From: an archaeon
GTDB lineage: Archaea; Nanobdellota; Nanobdellia; SCGC-AAA011-G17; PNOQ01
Direction of reading: 5' to 3'
NCBI GenBank assembly: GCA_021107835.1
Contig: JAIOSD010000060.1
Coordinates: forward strand, 1 to 18,756
Length of the DNA stretch: 18,756 nt
The position numbers were made by a program, and so were the translations under genes. The notes under the pieces are model-generated. The model saw nothing but the letters and a program-made list of their open reading frames with translations, was not told the origin of the DNA and did no database searches. Positions 5,621 through 11,861 of the stretch are shown piece by piece. Every line of letters starts with the position of its first letter. Positions within the stretch are counted from its first letter, which is position 1.

Positions 5621-6876
5621 GCGCTAAAGAATCTTTCAGAACCAGTTTTCATATTTTTTAATTTGAATTTATTTCTTTTTAATTCGTCTACCCCAACAAA
5701 GAGAACATAGGGTATTTTCATTTTGTCTGCATAGTCTAAGTTTTTTGTTATTCCACGGCAAGCAACATCCATATCTGTTTTTACTCCCGCTTTTCTTAGT
5801 TTGTCTGTTATTCTCGCTGCTGATTTTTGGGCTTTTATTGGTATTACATATATTTTTGTAATTGTTTTTTTTGTTTCATACCCTGCTGCTTTTATTGCTT
5901 CTGCTATTACATCTAAACCAAAAGAAATTCCAACGGCAGGTATTTGGTAATTTTTTCCTGCATACTCTCCAATCATATTATCATATCTTCCACCACCACA
6001 AATTGAAGAAGTGGCTTCTGAAGAGCTTTGAAATCCTTCAAATATTGTTCCAGTATAATAACCTAAACCACGAGCCAAAGATAAATCAAGTTTTATGCTT
6101 CTTAATAATTTCGTGTTAAAATAACTAAAAACATCTATTAATTCTATTAGGCCTTGTTTTCCTTCTTCGTCTATATCTAACTCTTGTATTTTTGCAAAAA
6201 TTTGTTCTGAGGTTCCAGTTATTTTGAAAAGTTTTAATATTTTATTTGTTACTTCTGTTTTTAGTGTTAATTCTTTTTTTACTCCTGCTTCTCCAATTTT
6301 GTCTAGTTTATCAATTGTAATTATTGTTTTTTCTAACTCTTTTGCTTTTACTCCGCAATATTTTAGTAAAGAAATTAGTAGCTTTCTATTGTTTACTTTC
6401 ATATACATTGGCAATTCTAACTTTTCAAATACATCTAATGCTAATTTTATTTGCTCTGCATCTGCTATCATATTTTTTGATCCTGCTGTGTCCACATCAC
6501 ATTGCCAGAATTCTCGATATCTCCCTAATTTTATTGGTCCGTCTCTGAAAACTTCTCCTATCTGATATCTCTTAAATGGGAATTTTATATCTTTATTCAT
6601 TGCAACATATCTTGCAAATGGGACTGTTAAATCGAATCTCAAACCTAAATTTCTTTTTCCTTGGTCGGAGAGTTTGAATGTTTCTTTCATTGCGTCTGAA
6701 GTTTCTCCTGCTGCAAATTTTGCTGAGAGAACGTCATACCTTTCTACTATTGGTGTTTCTAAAGGTGGAAAACCATATGTTTCGAAAGTTTCTGTTATTT
6801 TTTTTAGAATTTCATCTCGTAAAATCTTCTCTTCTGGTGAGAAATCTCGCATTCCTTTTGGTAATTGGAGTTCCAT
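5593..6876 (-). CDS. hisS: Histidyl-tRNA synthetase
   Basis: A full-length 427-aa class II synthetase that charges tRNA-His with histidine using ATP in the cytoplasm. Motif 1 lies around 37-50 (FPPLETPIVERYDVL) and motif 2 around 103-128 (RYQIGEVFRDGP...GRYREFWQCDVD). The histidine-specific motifs are LARGLGYYTG (268-276) and SICGGGRYDN (291-300). Motif 3 is PAVGISFGLDVI (313-324), and an anticodon-binding domain follows from about 338. The ATG at 6876 lies about 31 bp from a TATA-like TTTTAAAA (near 6904-6911). Its substrate gene, tRNA-His, is about 2.8 kb away at 9717-9789. The last 30 bp are duplicated at 4461-4490 beyond two inserted genes, which is the odd feature here; the enzyme itself looks intact. 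Confidence 0.97.
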   Translation of the reverse strand: MELQLPKGMRDFSPEEKILRDEILKKITETFETYGFPPLETPIVERYDVLSAKFAAGETSDAMKETFKLSDQGKRNLGLRFDLTVPFARYVAMNKDIKFPFKRYQIGEVFRDGPIKLGRYREFWQCDVDTAGSKNMIADAEQIKLALDVFEKLELPMYMKVNNRKLLISLLKYCGVKAKELEKTIITIDKLDKIGEAGVKKELTLKTEVTNKILKLFKITGTSEQIFAKIQELDIDEEGKQGLIELIDVFSYFNTKLLRSIKLDLSLARGLGYYTGTIFEGFQSSSEATSSICGGGRYDNMIGEYAGKNYQIPAVGISFGLDVIAEAIKAAGYETKKTITKIYVIPIKAQKSAARITDKLRKAGVKTDMDVACRGITKNLDYADKMKIPYVLFVGVDELKRNKFKLKNMKTGSERFFSAQDLIAKLK

Positions 6877-6960
6877 TTTATCACTTAAGATTAAATTTAT
6901 TGTTTTAAAAGGTTTTTGATAAAACGAAGGATTTAGATAGTTGTGTAACTTAATAGGAAT

Positions 6961-7092
6961 ATGTTAAAAATTCCTGAAGATAAAGAAGAATTAAGTGAAG
7001 AAGCTAAAAGAAATCTTAAAATAGCTGAAGAACAAGTTAAAAGAGGAGAAGTAGTTAGTGCTGAAGAATTGTTTAAAAAGCTTAACCTGTAA
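6961..7092 (+). CDS. 43-aa antitoxin-like small protein
   Basis: The ATG at 6961 opens a frame for a 43-aa, highly charged helical peptide (MLKIPEDKEELSEEAKRNLK ... EEQVKRGEVVSAEELFKKLNL). The C-terminal pattern, a helix then GEVVSAEELFKKL, resembles tails of RelB/Phd-type antitoxins. I see no toxin gene downstream, so it is an orphan or unrelated. A TATA-like GATTTAGATA about 27 bp upstream suits a leaderless message. Its stop at 7090-7092 lies 3 bp from the stop of the orphan CPBP tail at 7095-7117, matching a compact convergent pair before the insertion. Confidence 0.55.
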   Translation: MLKIPEDKEELSEEAKRNLKIAEEQVKRGEVVSAEELFKKLNL

Positions 7093-7094
7093 GA

Positions 7095-7117
7095 ATTAAA
7101 TCGATAAAAGATAAACT
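7095..7117 (-). pseudogene. Orphan 3' tail of the CPBP protease gene (cassette repeat, displaced copy)
   Basis: Twenty-three bp match 8106-8128 with one mismatch. On the minus strand both copies read VYLLSI and stop in the same frame, the C-terminus of the CPBP protein. The copies are 1011 bp apart and enclose the unknown gene at 7134-8023. The repeat is shorter than the other two, so chance is less well excluded, but the conserved frame and stop support a true duplicate. Confidence 0.65.
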
Positions 7118-7133
7118 TGGTTAGAGAATTCAC

Positions 7134-7961
7134 TTAGCTAAAATCGTGTTCTTGATATTTTTTCAGAATCTGTAACAATTTCTTATCCTTAATTTTTTTC
7201 AACTTCCAGAGGTTTGTAGAACCCTCCCCTGAGTTATCTTTCAAAGTAATAATAAGTTTATCCTCTAGTATATGGAACTCTTCTATTGAATTTTCGATTT
7301 TTGTTTCATTTAATACCCACTTTTCTAAATCTTTTTTTAAATTATATAATTCTTCACTATATTTTGGAGTTTTAGTATATGTGTTTTTGGCAAAGTCATG
7401 AAGGTTGATTATGCTTCTAAGTTTTTTTCTGGTTTTTCTGGAATAATATTCATAATCTGTTCTACTAATTGGTTTATCTTCTTGCAATCTTTTAATAATT
7501 TGTTTCTCTTTTTTTGTAAATAATTGGGACAGGTTGTATTGTAGATTTCTTTCCTCATCTATTTTTTGTTTGTCAATTAGTAAATCCGATTTCTTATCCA
7601 TTCTTAACTGAATTTTGAATTCATTCTTAAATTCGTCATAATTTGCATTAAATTCTTTTTCATATTTTAATCCTAATTTTGATTTTTTTCCAGTATACTT
7701 TGGAATTTTTTTATTAATATTTAATTCTGTGAAAATTCTTGCAGTAATATTTAAAATAATATTAAATAATTCTTGATCCTTTATTCTAGTTTGAATTGAA
7801 TTTACATTTAAGTCATATTTATATATAATAAAGGGGATTGCTTTTAGATATCTTATATTTTTAGTTTTAATAATGTCTTGGATTAATGTATCCATATCTT
7901 TATTATCCCCAAGCATTCTATATCCTGCGTCCATTAATTTTTTTTCAATTATTATTCCCAT
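7134..7961 (-). CDS. Unknown helical protein, cargo of cassette 3
   Basis: This 275-aa Lys-rich, mostly helical protein has no membrane segment. Residues about 11-60 (DAGYRMLGDNKDMDTLIQDI ... LKAIPFIIYKYDLN) look like a helical repeat bundle. Residues about 143-190 (SQLFTKKEKQIIKRLQEDKP, then ISRTDYEYYSRKTRKKLRSI) resemble a helix-turn-helix of the sigma-region-4/LuxR kind. A DNA-binding role is possible but I do not recognise the family. The best promoter places the start 62 bp earlier, at an ATG at 8023, whose frame ends just inside this gene. One extra A in the A7 run at 7961-7967 would fuse both frames into a protein of about 296 aa. The gene lies between two copies of the CPBP 3' end. 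Confidence 0.65.
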   Translation of the reverse strand: MGIIIEKKLMDAGYRMLGDNKDMDTLIQDIIKTKNIRYLKAIPFIIYKYDLNVNSIQTRIKDQELFNIILNITARIFTELNINKKIPKYTGKKSKLGLKYEKEFNANYDEFKNEFKIQLRMDKKSDLLIDKQKIDEERNLQYNLSQLFTKKEKQIIKRLQEDKPISRTDYEYYSRKTRKKLRSIINLHDFAKNTYTKTPKYSEELYNLKKDLEKWVLNETKIENSIEEFHILEDKLIITLKDNSGEGSTNLWKLKKIKDKKLLQILKKYQEHDFS

Positions 7962-8023
7962 TTTTTTACCTTTTTTATTATTTCTTTATTTAAAGGATTA
8001 ATCTCTTCTTTGTTAGCTACCAT
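7952..8023 (-). other. Overlapping 23-codon upstream frame / likely true N-terminus
   Basis: The ATG at 8023 lies 27 bp from the TATA centre at about 8050, the ideal leaderless position. Its frame encodes MVANKEEINPLNKEIIKKVK, then KWE and a stop, overlapping the ATG at 7961 by 10 bp. An A7 run (T7 on the plus strand, 7961-7967) spans the overlap. Either this is the N-terminus of the 275-aa protein separated by a one-base deletion or a slippage site, or it is a leader peptide coupled to the main frame. Confidence 0.5.
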
Positions 8024-8026
8024 AAA

Positions 8027-8060
8027 AGTATATAAATATAACCAGTATATAAATCTTTCT
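8027..8060 (-). promoter_or_regulatory. Cassette promoter with duplicated TATA
   Basis: AGTATATAAAT (plus strand) occurs at 8027-8037 and 8044-8054, 17 bp apart. The outer copy is part of the block AGAAAGATTTATATAC on the minus strand (8045-8060), identical to 4509-4524. The doubled TATA arrangement recalls the promoter of the nucleotidyltransferase gene at 1844-1886. Confidence 0.6.
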
Positions 8061-8086
8061 ATAATTGTATAAATATGTACAATTAT
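8061..8086. promoter_or_regulatory. 26-bp inverted repeat upstream of the cassette promoter
   Basis: Perfect 9-bp arms (ATAATTGTA / TACAATTAT) flank an 8-bp spacer. It lies between the CPBP stop and the cassette promoter, touching the promoter block. An activator or repressor site, a terminator hairpin of the CPBP transcript, and a recombination site are all possible. Confidence 0.55.
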
Positions 8087-8105
8087 TGTATATTTTTTGA
8101 TGTGG

Positions 8106-8128
8106 ATTAAATTGATAAAAGATAAACT
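8106..8128 (-). repeat. 3' end of the CPBP gene, intact repeat copy
   Basis: This is the partner of 7095-7117 (22 of 23 bp). It covers the last codons and stop of the CPBP gene. Confidence 0.65.
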
Positions 8129-8715
8129 ACAATCATAATACTGGCATCTGCAGCAATATGGGATATGGTTGGGAGTAATAATCCTTCATATTTTGTTACT
8201 AATTGTCTCCAAAACCAAGCTGCAATTGTTAATATTACAAATGATAATGCTATCCAATGCCACTTTAAGAATAAGGCAAGTACTAACATATGATATCCTG
8301 CGAAAATTACATCTGTAAATACTAATCCTTTCTTTTTACTTCCAAAAGTTCCTCTCCAATAGGATTCTTCAAACCAAGAGTTTATTGCAAGGTGATAAAT
8401 AATAAACAATAACCAGGGGATTCCTGAAAGACCTATTAAAGATAGGTTTGTAGTAATAGTTTCTCTTATCCCTGCCATTGGTGCAAGAAGATATAAAATA
8501 ATTCCGCCTACAAGACCAAATATTGTTGCTAGAATGGCTATTTTTGTATTCCAACCTTTAAATAAATTTTTCCACTGATTTAATGTTTTTGTGAAATACA
8601 TTACAATTAGAATTAAAACATGATAAATAATGAATGCTAACCAACCACTATGGAAAATGTATAATCCAAGAATCATAGCTACGTAAGGTACGAGAAGTCC
8701 TAATTTATTTTCCAT
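8107..8715 (-). CDS. CPBP-family intramembrane metalloprotease
   Basis: A 202-aa polytopic membrane protein with about six or more hydrophobic segments. It shows the CPBP (Rce1/Abi-like) motifs: E116-E117-x3-R121 (FEESYWRG), FAGYH with H142, and ISHIAAD with H186 and D190. These residues bind the catalytic metal and activate water within the membrane. Family members cut CAAX-type or other membrane substrates, and some give immunity to bacteriocins; the substrate here is unknown. Its start overlaps the end of the zinc-ribbon membrane gene by 11 bp, so the two are co-transcribed and may act together. Its last 23 bp recur at 7095-7117. Confidence 0.85.
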   Translation of the reverse strand: MENKLGLLVPYVAMILGLYIFHSGWLAFIIYHVLILIVMYFTKTLNQWKNLFKGWNTKIAILATIFGLVGGIILYLLAPMAGIRETITTNLSLIGLSGIPWLLFIIYHLAINSWFEESYWRGTFGSKKKGLVFTDVIFAGYHMLVLALFLKWHWIALSFVILTIAAWFWRQLVTKYEGLLLPTISHIAADASIMIVVYLLSI

Positions 8716-8959
8716 TTTTTTTCTTTTTCTTTTGTTTTACTATTCTTACTTTTGATCCACATCTAGAACAAATGTTTTTTGGTTTAAAGAATAAGTTGTA
8801 AACTAAAGGTATTAGTGCGAAAAGCATTATTTCTGCTGGATTTCCCAAGTAAACCATTATTGCTAGGAGTACTATTATGAAAAAGAATATTCTAAAATTA
8901 AATGTGGATTTTTTGGCATAAACATATCTTTTACATTTTCTACAATAACCTGCTTTCAT
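8705..8959 (-). CDS. Zinc-ribbon two-TM membrane protein
   Basis: An 84-aa protein with a split zinc ribbon: C6-x2-C9 at the N-terminus and C64-x2-C67 near the C-terminus. Two hydrophobic segments (about 23-39 and 43-58) lie between them, so both Cys pairs would face the same side and could form one zinc site. The tail is poly-Lys (KQKKKKKNGK). A TATA (TTTTATACT on the minus strand, near 8981-8990) lies about 27 bp from the ATG at 8959, giving a leaderless mRNA. It is first in an operon with the CPBP protease and may be a small regulator or recruiter for it (inference). Confidence 0.75.
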   Translation of the reverse strand: MKAGYCRKCKRYVYAKKSTFNFRIFFFIIVLLAIMVYLGNPAEIMLFALIPLVYNLFFKPKNICSRCGSKVRIVKQKKKKKNGK

Positions 8960-9055
8960 ATAAGTATTTTATTTTTTTTAGTATAAAAAGATTTCTAAAA
9001 TATGTTGTCAAGGACATAAATAATGCTTTTAAAAGAGTAATTGTTAATAGATTTT

Positions 9056-9721
9056 ATGGAACCTTCTAAAGAGCTCGCTTATTGGGTTGGCGTTGCTCAA
9101 AGTGATGGGCATTATAAGATTTGTAATGAAAAAAGAGGAGAGAATGTAATAGAAAGGCACATAATTCAATTGGGGGTTAGTATCAAATCGTTACCTATGT
9201 TAAAAAAATTTGAAACCATTTCTCAAAAGATATTTGGAACTTCTGGAAATTATTGTATTGACAAAAGAAAAAAGCATAGGTTTGAAATAAAGATTAAAAG
9301 ATTTTTAGATAAAATTAAAAAAGTAAGTATCGATTTTTCAGATCCACCAAAGCCACCAAGTTGGTGTATAAGAAATATAGAATTTTTTGGAGCATATATG
9401 GCGGGAGTTATAGATGGTGATGGAGATGTTAGAGTAACTAGGCCCCAATATCCCCAATGTGCTGTAAGAATCACAAGTGGTAAAGAACAAAAAGATTTGA
9501 GAGTTGCGATAATAAATATGTTGGGTTGTGGGTGTAGTTATAGATCGATAACTAAGGAGAGCCAAATAGATGGGAGAAATTTTATTGGAACAGGACACGT
9601 AATTGAATTTTATATCTCTCCTAAAAACTTTAAATTTACAGAAAAGTTTATTCTTCCTGAAATGACTATCCCTTATAAAAGAAATATGATTAAAGAGTAT
9701 ATAGAATTAAAAACAGGGTAA
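9056..9721 (+). CDS. Free-standing LAGLIDADG homing endonuclease
   Basis: This 221-aa protein carries two LAGLIDADG motifs, LAYWVGVAQSDG at 7-18 and GAYMAGVIDGDG at 112-123. It is therefore a single-chain, two-motif endonuclease with pseudo-twofold symmetry. Each motif keeps an acidic residue near its end (D17, D122). Family members cut long asymmetric DNA sites and spread their own gene or a host intron or intein; no intron or intein is visible around this one. The ATG at 9056 was preferred over a TTG at 9041 because a TATA-like CTTTTAAAA (about 9027-9035) lies about 26 bp upstream. The stop lies inside the 3' end of the convergent tRNA-His gene (5-bp overlap). Confidence 0.88.
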   Translation: MEPSKELAYWVGVAQSDGHYKICNEKRGENVIERHIIQLGVSIKSLPMLKKFETISQKIFGTSGNYCIDKRKKHRFEIKIKRFLDKIKKVSIDFSDPPKPPSWCIRNIEFFGAYMAGVIDGDGDVRVTRPQYPQCAVRITSGKEQKDLRVAIINMLGCGCSYRSITKESQIDGRNFIGTGHVIEFYISPKNFKFTEKFILPEMTIPYKRNMIKEYIELKTG

Positions 9722-9789
9722 CTGCGGGGAATTGAACCCCGATTTGGAGCGCCACAGGCCCCCGTACTAACCATTATACGACAGCTACC
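9717..9789 (-). tRNA. tRNA-His (GTG anticodon)
   Basis: The minus strand folds into a full cloverleaf. The acceptor stem GTAGCTG/CAGTTAC has 7 pairs with one G-T. The D-arm is GTATAATGGTTAGTAC. The anticodon stem GGGGC/GCTCC holds loop CTGTGGC, and the T-arm is CGGGG-TTCAATT-CCCCG. The anticodon GTG reads His codons. An extra G at position -1 faces C73, the histidine identity element recognised by HisRS. CCA is not encoded, and no intron is present. An A/T-rich TATA-like stretch lies about 30 bp upstream. Confidence 0.96.
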
Positions 9790-9873
9790 ATATAGATTTA
9801 GATAAAATTATTGTTTTTAAAGTTAATGTTTTTGTATATAAATTGTTAATAAGTCAAATAGAGTCCTTCTTTT

Positions 9874-10113
9874 ATGTTTGGTTTAATGGATCCTAAGGAA
9901 ATGGAGCGAGATGATATTCTTCAAGAATTAGATGGGGGATTAGCCGTGCATGTTAAGGAATTAGTATCAAACACGCCTGATGGTTATAAGAAAGCACAGT
10001 TTGGCAGCAGAGGAAAATATCATGTAGCTGTCCAAAGAAATTTTGATGAAAGAAAAGAAATTTTAAAGGAGGCATTAAGAACTAATTATAATATTTTATG
10101 GTACCTGCAGTAA
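9874..10113 (+). CDS. Unknown 79-aa protein
   Basis: A small acidic soluble protein (MFGLMDPKEMERDDILQELD ... ending TNYNILWYLQ). No motif is recognised. A TATA box (GTATATAA, 9834-9841) lies about 36 bp from the ATG at 9874; an in-frame ATG at 9886 is an alternative. The gene lies between the divergent tRNA-His and the convergent MinD-like gene, and its stop directly abuts the MinD stop at 10114 with no spacer. Confidence 0.6.
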   Translation: MFGLMDPKEMERDDILQELDGGLAVHVKELVSNTPDGYKKAQFGSRGKYHVAVQRNFDERKEILKEALRTNYNILWYLQ

Positions 10114-10878
10114 TTATCTAAATCTTAGATCTCTTAAAAACTCAGAGAATTTGCTTTGTGCTTTTTCATTATATTCAATACCAATTAAACCAGCAGCTAA
10201 TTTTTTGTAAGCTATTGCACTTTTACTTTTTGGGTGAGTTCGTATAACAGGATCTTTTTTTAATAAACTGTGGCGAATTGCTTTGTCATGAGGTATTATT
10301 GCTAGTATTGGTTTTTCTAATAGTGTTTGTAAATTCGATAATGGAATATCTCCTTGCTCACCTGTTTTTGTGACAACCACTCCACGAACATTTTTTCCTA
10401 ATTCTTCTGCTATTTTTATTGTTTTCATAGCATCTGCTACTGCTGGGAGTTCAGGATTGGTAACTATTATTAAATCTTTTACGGCATTCATTAGAGCAAT
10501 TGCTTCCCCACCTAAACCTGCTGCCCCATCTATTATCACAACATCTGTTAAACCATCCAAAGAGGGAAGAACTTGTTTTAATTTTTCTGGTTGAACATCT
10601 TTTAAATCATTAATAGAAAGTCCTGCTGGAATAATTTTAATTCCTGAAGGATGTAAATACATTGCTTCGGTTATATGATTTTTTCCTTTTAGAACATGAT
10701 GTAGATTTATTGGGACTACTGGGGCGCCCAAATGCAATCCAATATTTGGAGTAGATAAATTTCCATCCATTAAAATTACATCCCTTCCAAAGTGGCACAT
10801 TGCTGCAGACAAATTTACTGCTGTTGAAGTTTTCCCAACGCCACCCTTTCCAGATAAAATACCTATATAGTGCGTCAT
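10114..10878 (-). CDS. minD: MinD/ParA-family ATPase
   Basis: A 254-aa deviant-Walker P-loop ATPase. The Walker A' motif is KGGVGKTS (11-18), followed by VILMDGNLSTPNIG and the switch segment VVIIDGAAGLGG (about 113-124), then TNPELPAVADA. Proteins of this family dimerise on ATP and position cell-division, chromosome or surface machinery. The end (EFLRDLRFR) is a short basic helix that could touch the membrane. The gene is third in an operon; its ATG overlaps the stop of the upstream helical protein by 4 bp. Translational coupling to two paralogous helical proteins suggests they are its partners or cargo (inference). Confidence 0.88.
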   Translation of the reverse strand: MTHYIGILSGKGGVGKTSTAVNLSAAMCHFGRDVILMDGNLSTPNIGLHLGAPVVPINLHHVLKGKNHITEAMYLHPSGIKIIPAGLSINDLKDVQPEKLKQVLPSLDGLTDVVIIDGAAGLGGEAIALMNAVKDLIIVTNPELPAVADAMKTIKIAEELGKNVRGVVVTKTGEQGDIPLSNLQTLLEKPILAIIPHDKAIRHSLLKKDPVIRTHPKSKSAIAYKKLAAGLIGIEYNEKAQSKFSEFLRDLRFR

Positions 10879-11315
10879 TTTACATACTCCATAGTTAGTG
10901 AAACAAACTCTTTGGTTTTTTCAAAAAAATCTATTACTGTTGGCACATCAATTTCTAGTGTTTTGTCTGGTGACACCTGACATACCATCGTAACATGCTT
11001 TCTGTATTCTTCTCTTCTACCAAATTCAGAGTTTTCTATTTTTTTCATTAAATTGTATATATCTAAATGCTTTTTAAATTTTCTTTTTAATCTTGAAAGC
11101 ATCTCTACTCTTAAAAGTTTAGATTCTGGGATAATACTAGTTTTATTTTCTTGTTTTGCCTTTTCTAAAGATGCTAAAATAGCAAAATCATACGCAGCAA
11201 TCAATCTTTTGAATATATTTAATATTATATCACAGGTTCTTGTGTATTTTAGGCTGACATAAATCAAATGATCTGCTCTCTTAATCTCACCTTTTGCGTC
11301 TTCTATTAAACTCAT
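10875..11315 (-). CDS. Unknown helical protein, paralogue B of the MinD operon
   Basis: A 146-aa all-helical, charged protein. Its N-terminal part (GEIKRADHLIYVSLKYTRTC) resembles the upstream protein's NRHLRLADHMTYVTYPMLKE: both share an ADH-hydrophobic-x-YV core, then a helix with an I/L-rich face, a similar Tyr/Ala/Leu helix and a beta-like segment near the C-terminus. The two genes are therefore paralogues. The start overlaps the upstream gene by 29 bp, and the stop overlaps the MinD start by 4 bp. No enzymatic motif is seen; a scaffold or adaptor for MinD is the simplest guess. Confidence 0.7.
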   Translation of the reverse strand: MSLIEDAKGEIKRADHLIYVSLKYTRTCDIILNIFKRLIAAYDFAILASLEKAKQENKTSIIPESKLLRVEMLSRLKRKFKKHLDIYNLMKKIENSEFGRREEYRKHVTMVCQVSPDKTLEIDVPTVIDFFEKTKEFVSLTMEYVK

Positions 11316-11778
11316 CCTCTTTTAATATATTACTCAGTCTAAATATAAAAGGTTTTGCTTTTATAAGGTAAGTTTTAACATCGCTTATTTGTAAAGTTCT
11401 TGTTCTATAGTCTTGGCTACATATAATTAGTTTGTCCCCCTTCACGAATTCTACAGGGGATTCCTTGTGTTTTTTTAAAATGGAATCTATTTCTTTTATT
11501 AGTTGCGGGTATTGTCTTAGGTCGTGTCTTATTCCTGCACTTCTTTGGAAGATGTCTAATTTTGTTTGAAAATCGTCTGGGAAAAAAGATATTCTTTTGT
11601 ATAATCGTTCATAGTGTAAGTATGCGTCTAAAGCTTTTTTAAGTGCTTTATCAATATTCATTAATATACTTAAAAGTAATTTTGTTTCTTTTAACATCGG
11701 ATAAGTTACATAGGTCATATGGTCTGCTAGTCTCAAGTGCCTATTTGCTTCGATAGTTAATTTTTTGAAGGTTTGCAT
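11287..11778 (-). CDS. Unknown helical protein, paralogue A of the MinD operon
   Basis: A 163-aa helical, basic protein and first gene of the three-gene operon. It opens MQTFKKLTIEANRHLRLADH, continues with an LLLSILMNIDKAL helix, and ends FNRRRKR. It aligns with paralogue B over the ADH-YV core. A TATA-like element (TTAAATATT on the minus strand, near 11803-11812) lies about 30 bp from the ATG at 11778, so the operon starts here with little or no leader. Function unknown; its fixed place ahead of the MinD-like ATPase suggests a complex with it. Confidence 0.7.
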   Translation of the reverse strand: MQTFKKLTIEANRHLRLADHMTYVTYPMLKETKLLLSILMNIDKALKKALDAYLHYERLYKRISFFPDDFQTKLDIFQRSAGIRHDLRQYPQLIKEIDSILKKHKESPVEFVKGDKLIICSQDYRTRTLQISDVKTYLIKAKPFIFRLSNILKEDEFNRRRKR

Positions 11779-11861
11779 GTATAAATAAGTAGTTTGTGCA
11801 AATATTTAAGATTTGTTTTTTATGTAGGAGATTTTATAAAGCTTTTAATTTTCTAACTTTG

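Noticed and set aside
5862..6919. Plus-strand frames opposite hisS
   Set aside because: Leu/Phe/Ser-rich products typical of the antisense of an A-rich gene; hisS motifs cover the whole stretch.
7952..8023. KEIIKKVKKWE as the start of an AbrB-type DNA-binding domain
   Set aside because: The AbrB pattern needs a WGNS-x-G-x-x-IPK continuation; neither frame provides it.
10875..11778. The two helical proteins ahead of MinD as HEPN RNases
   Set aside because: Each contains an Arg-x5-His-like string, but at non-equivalent positions in the two paralogues, so it is not a conserved active site.
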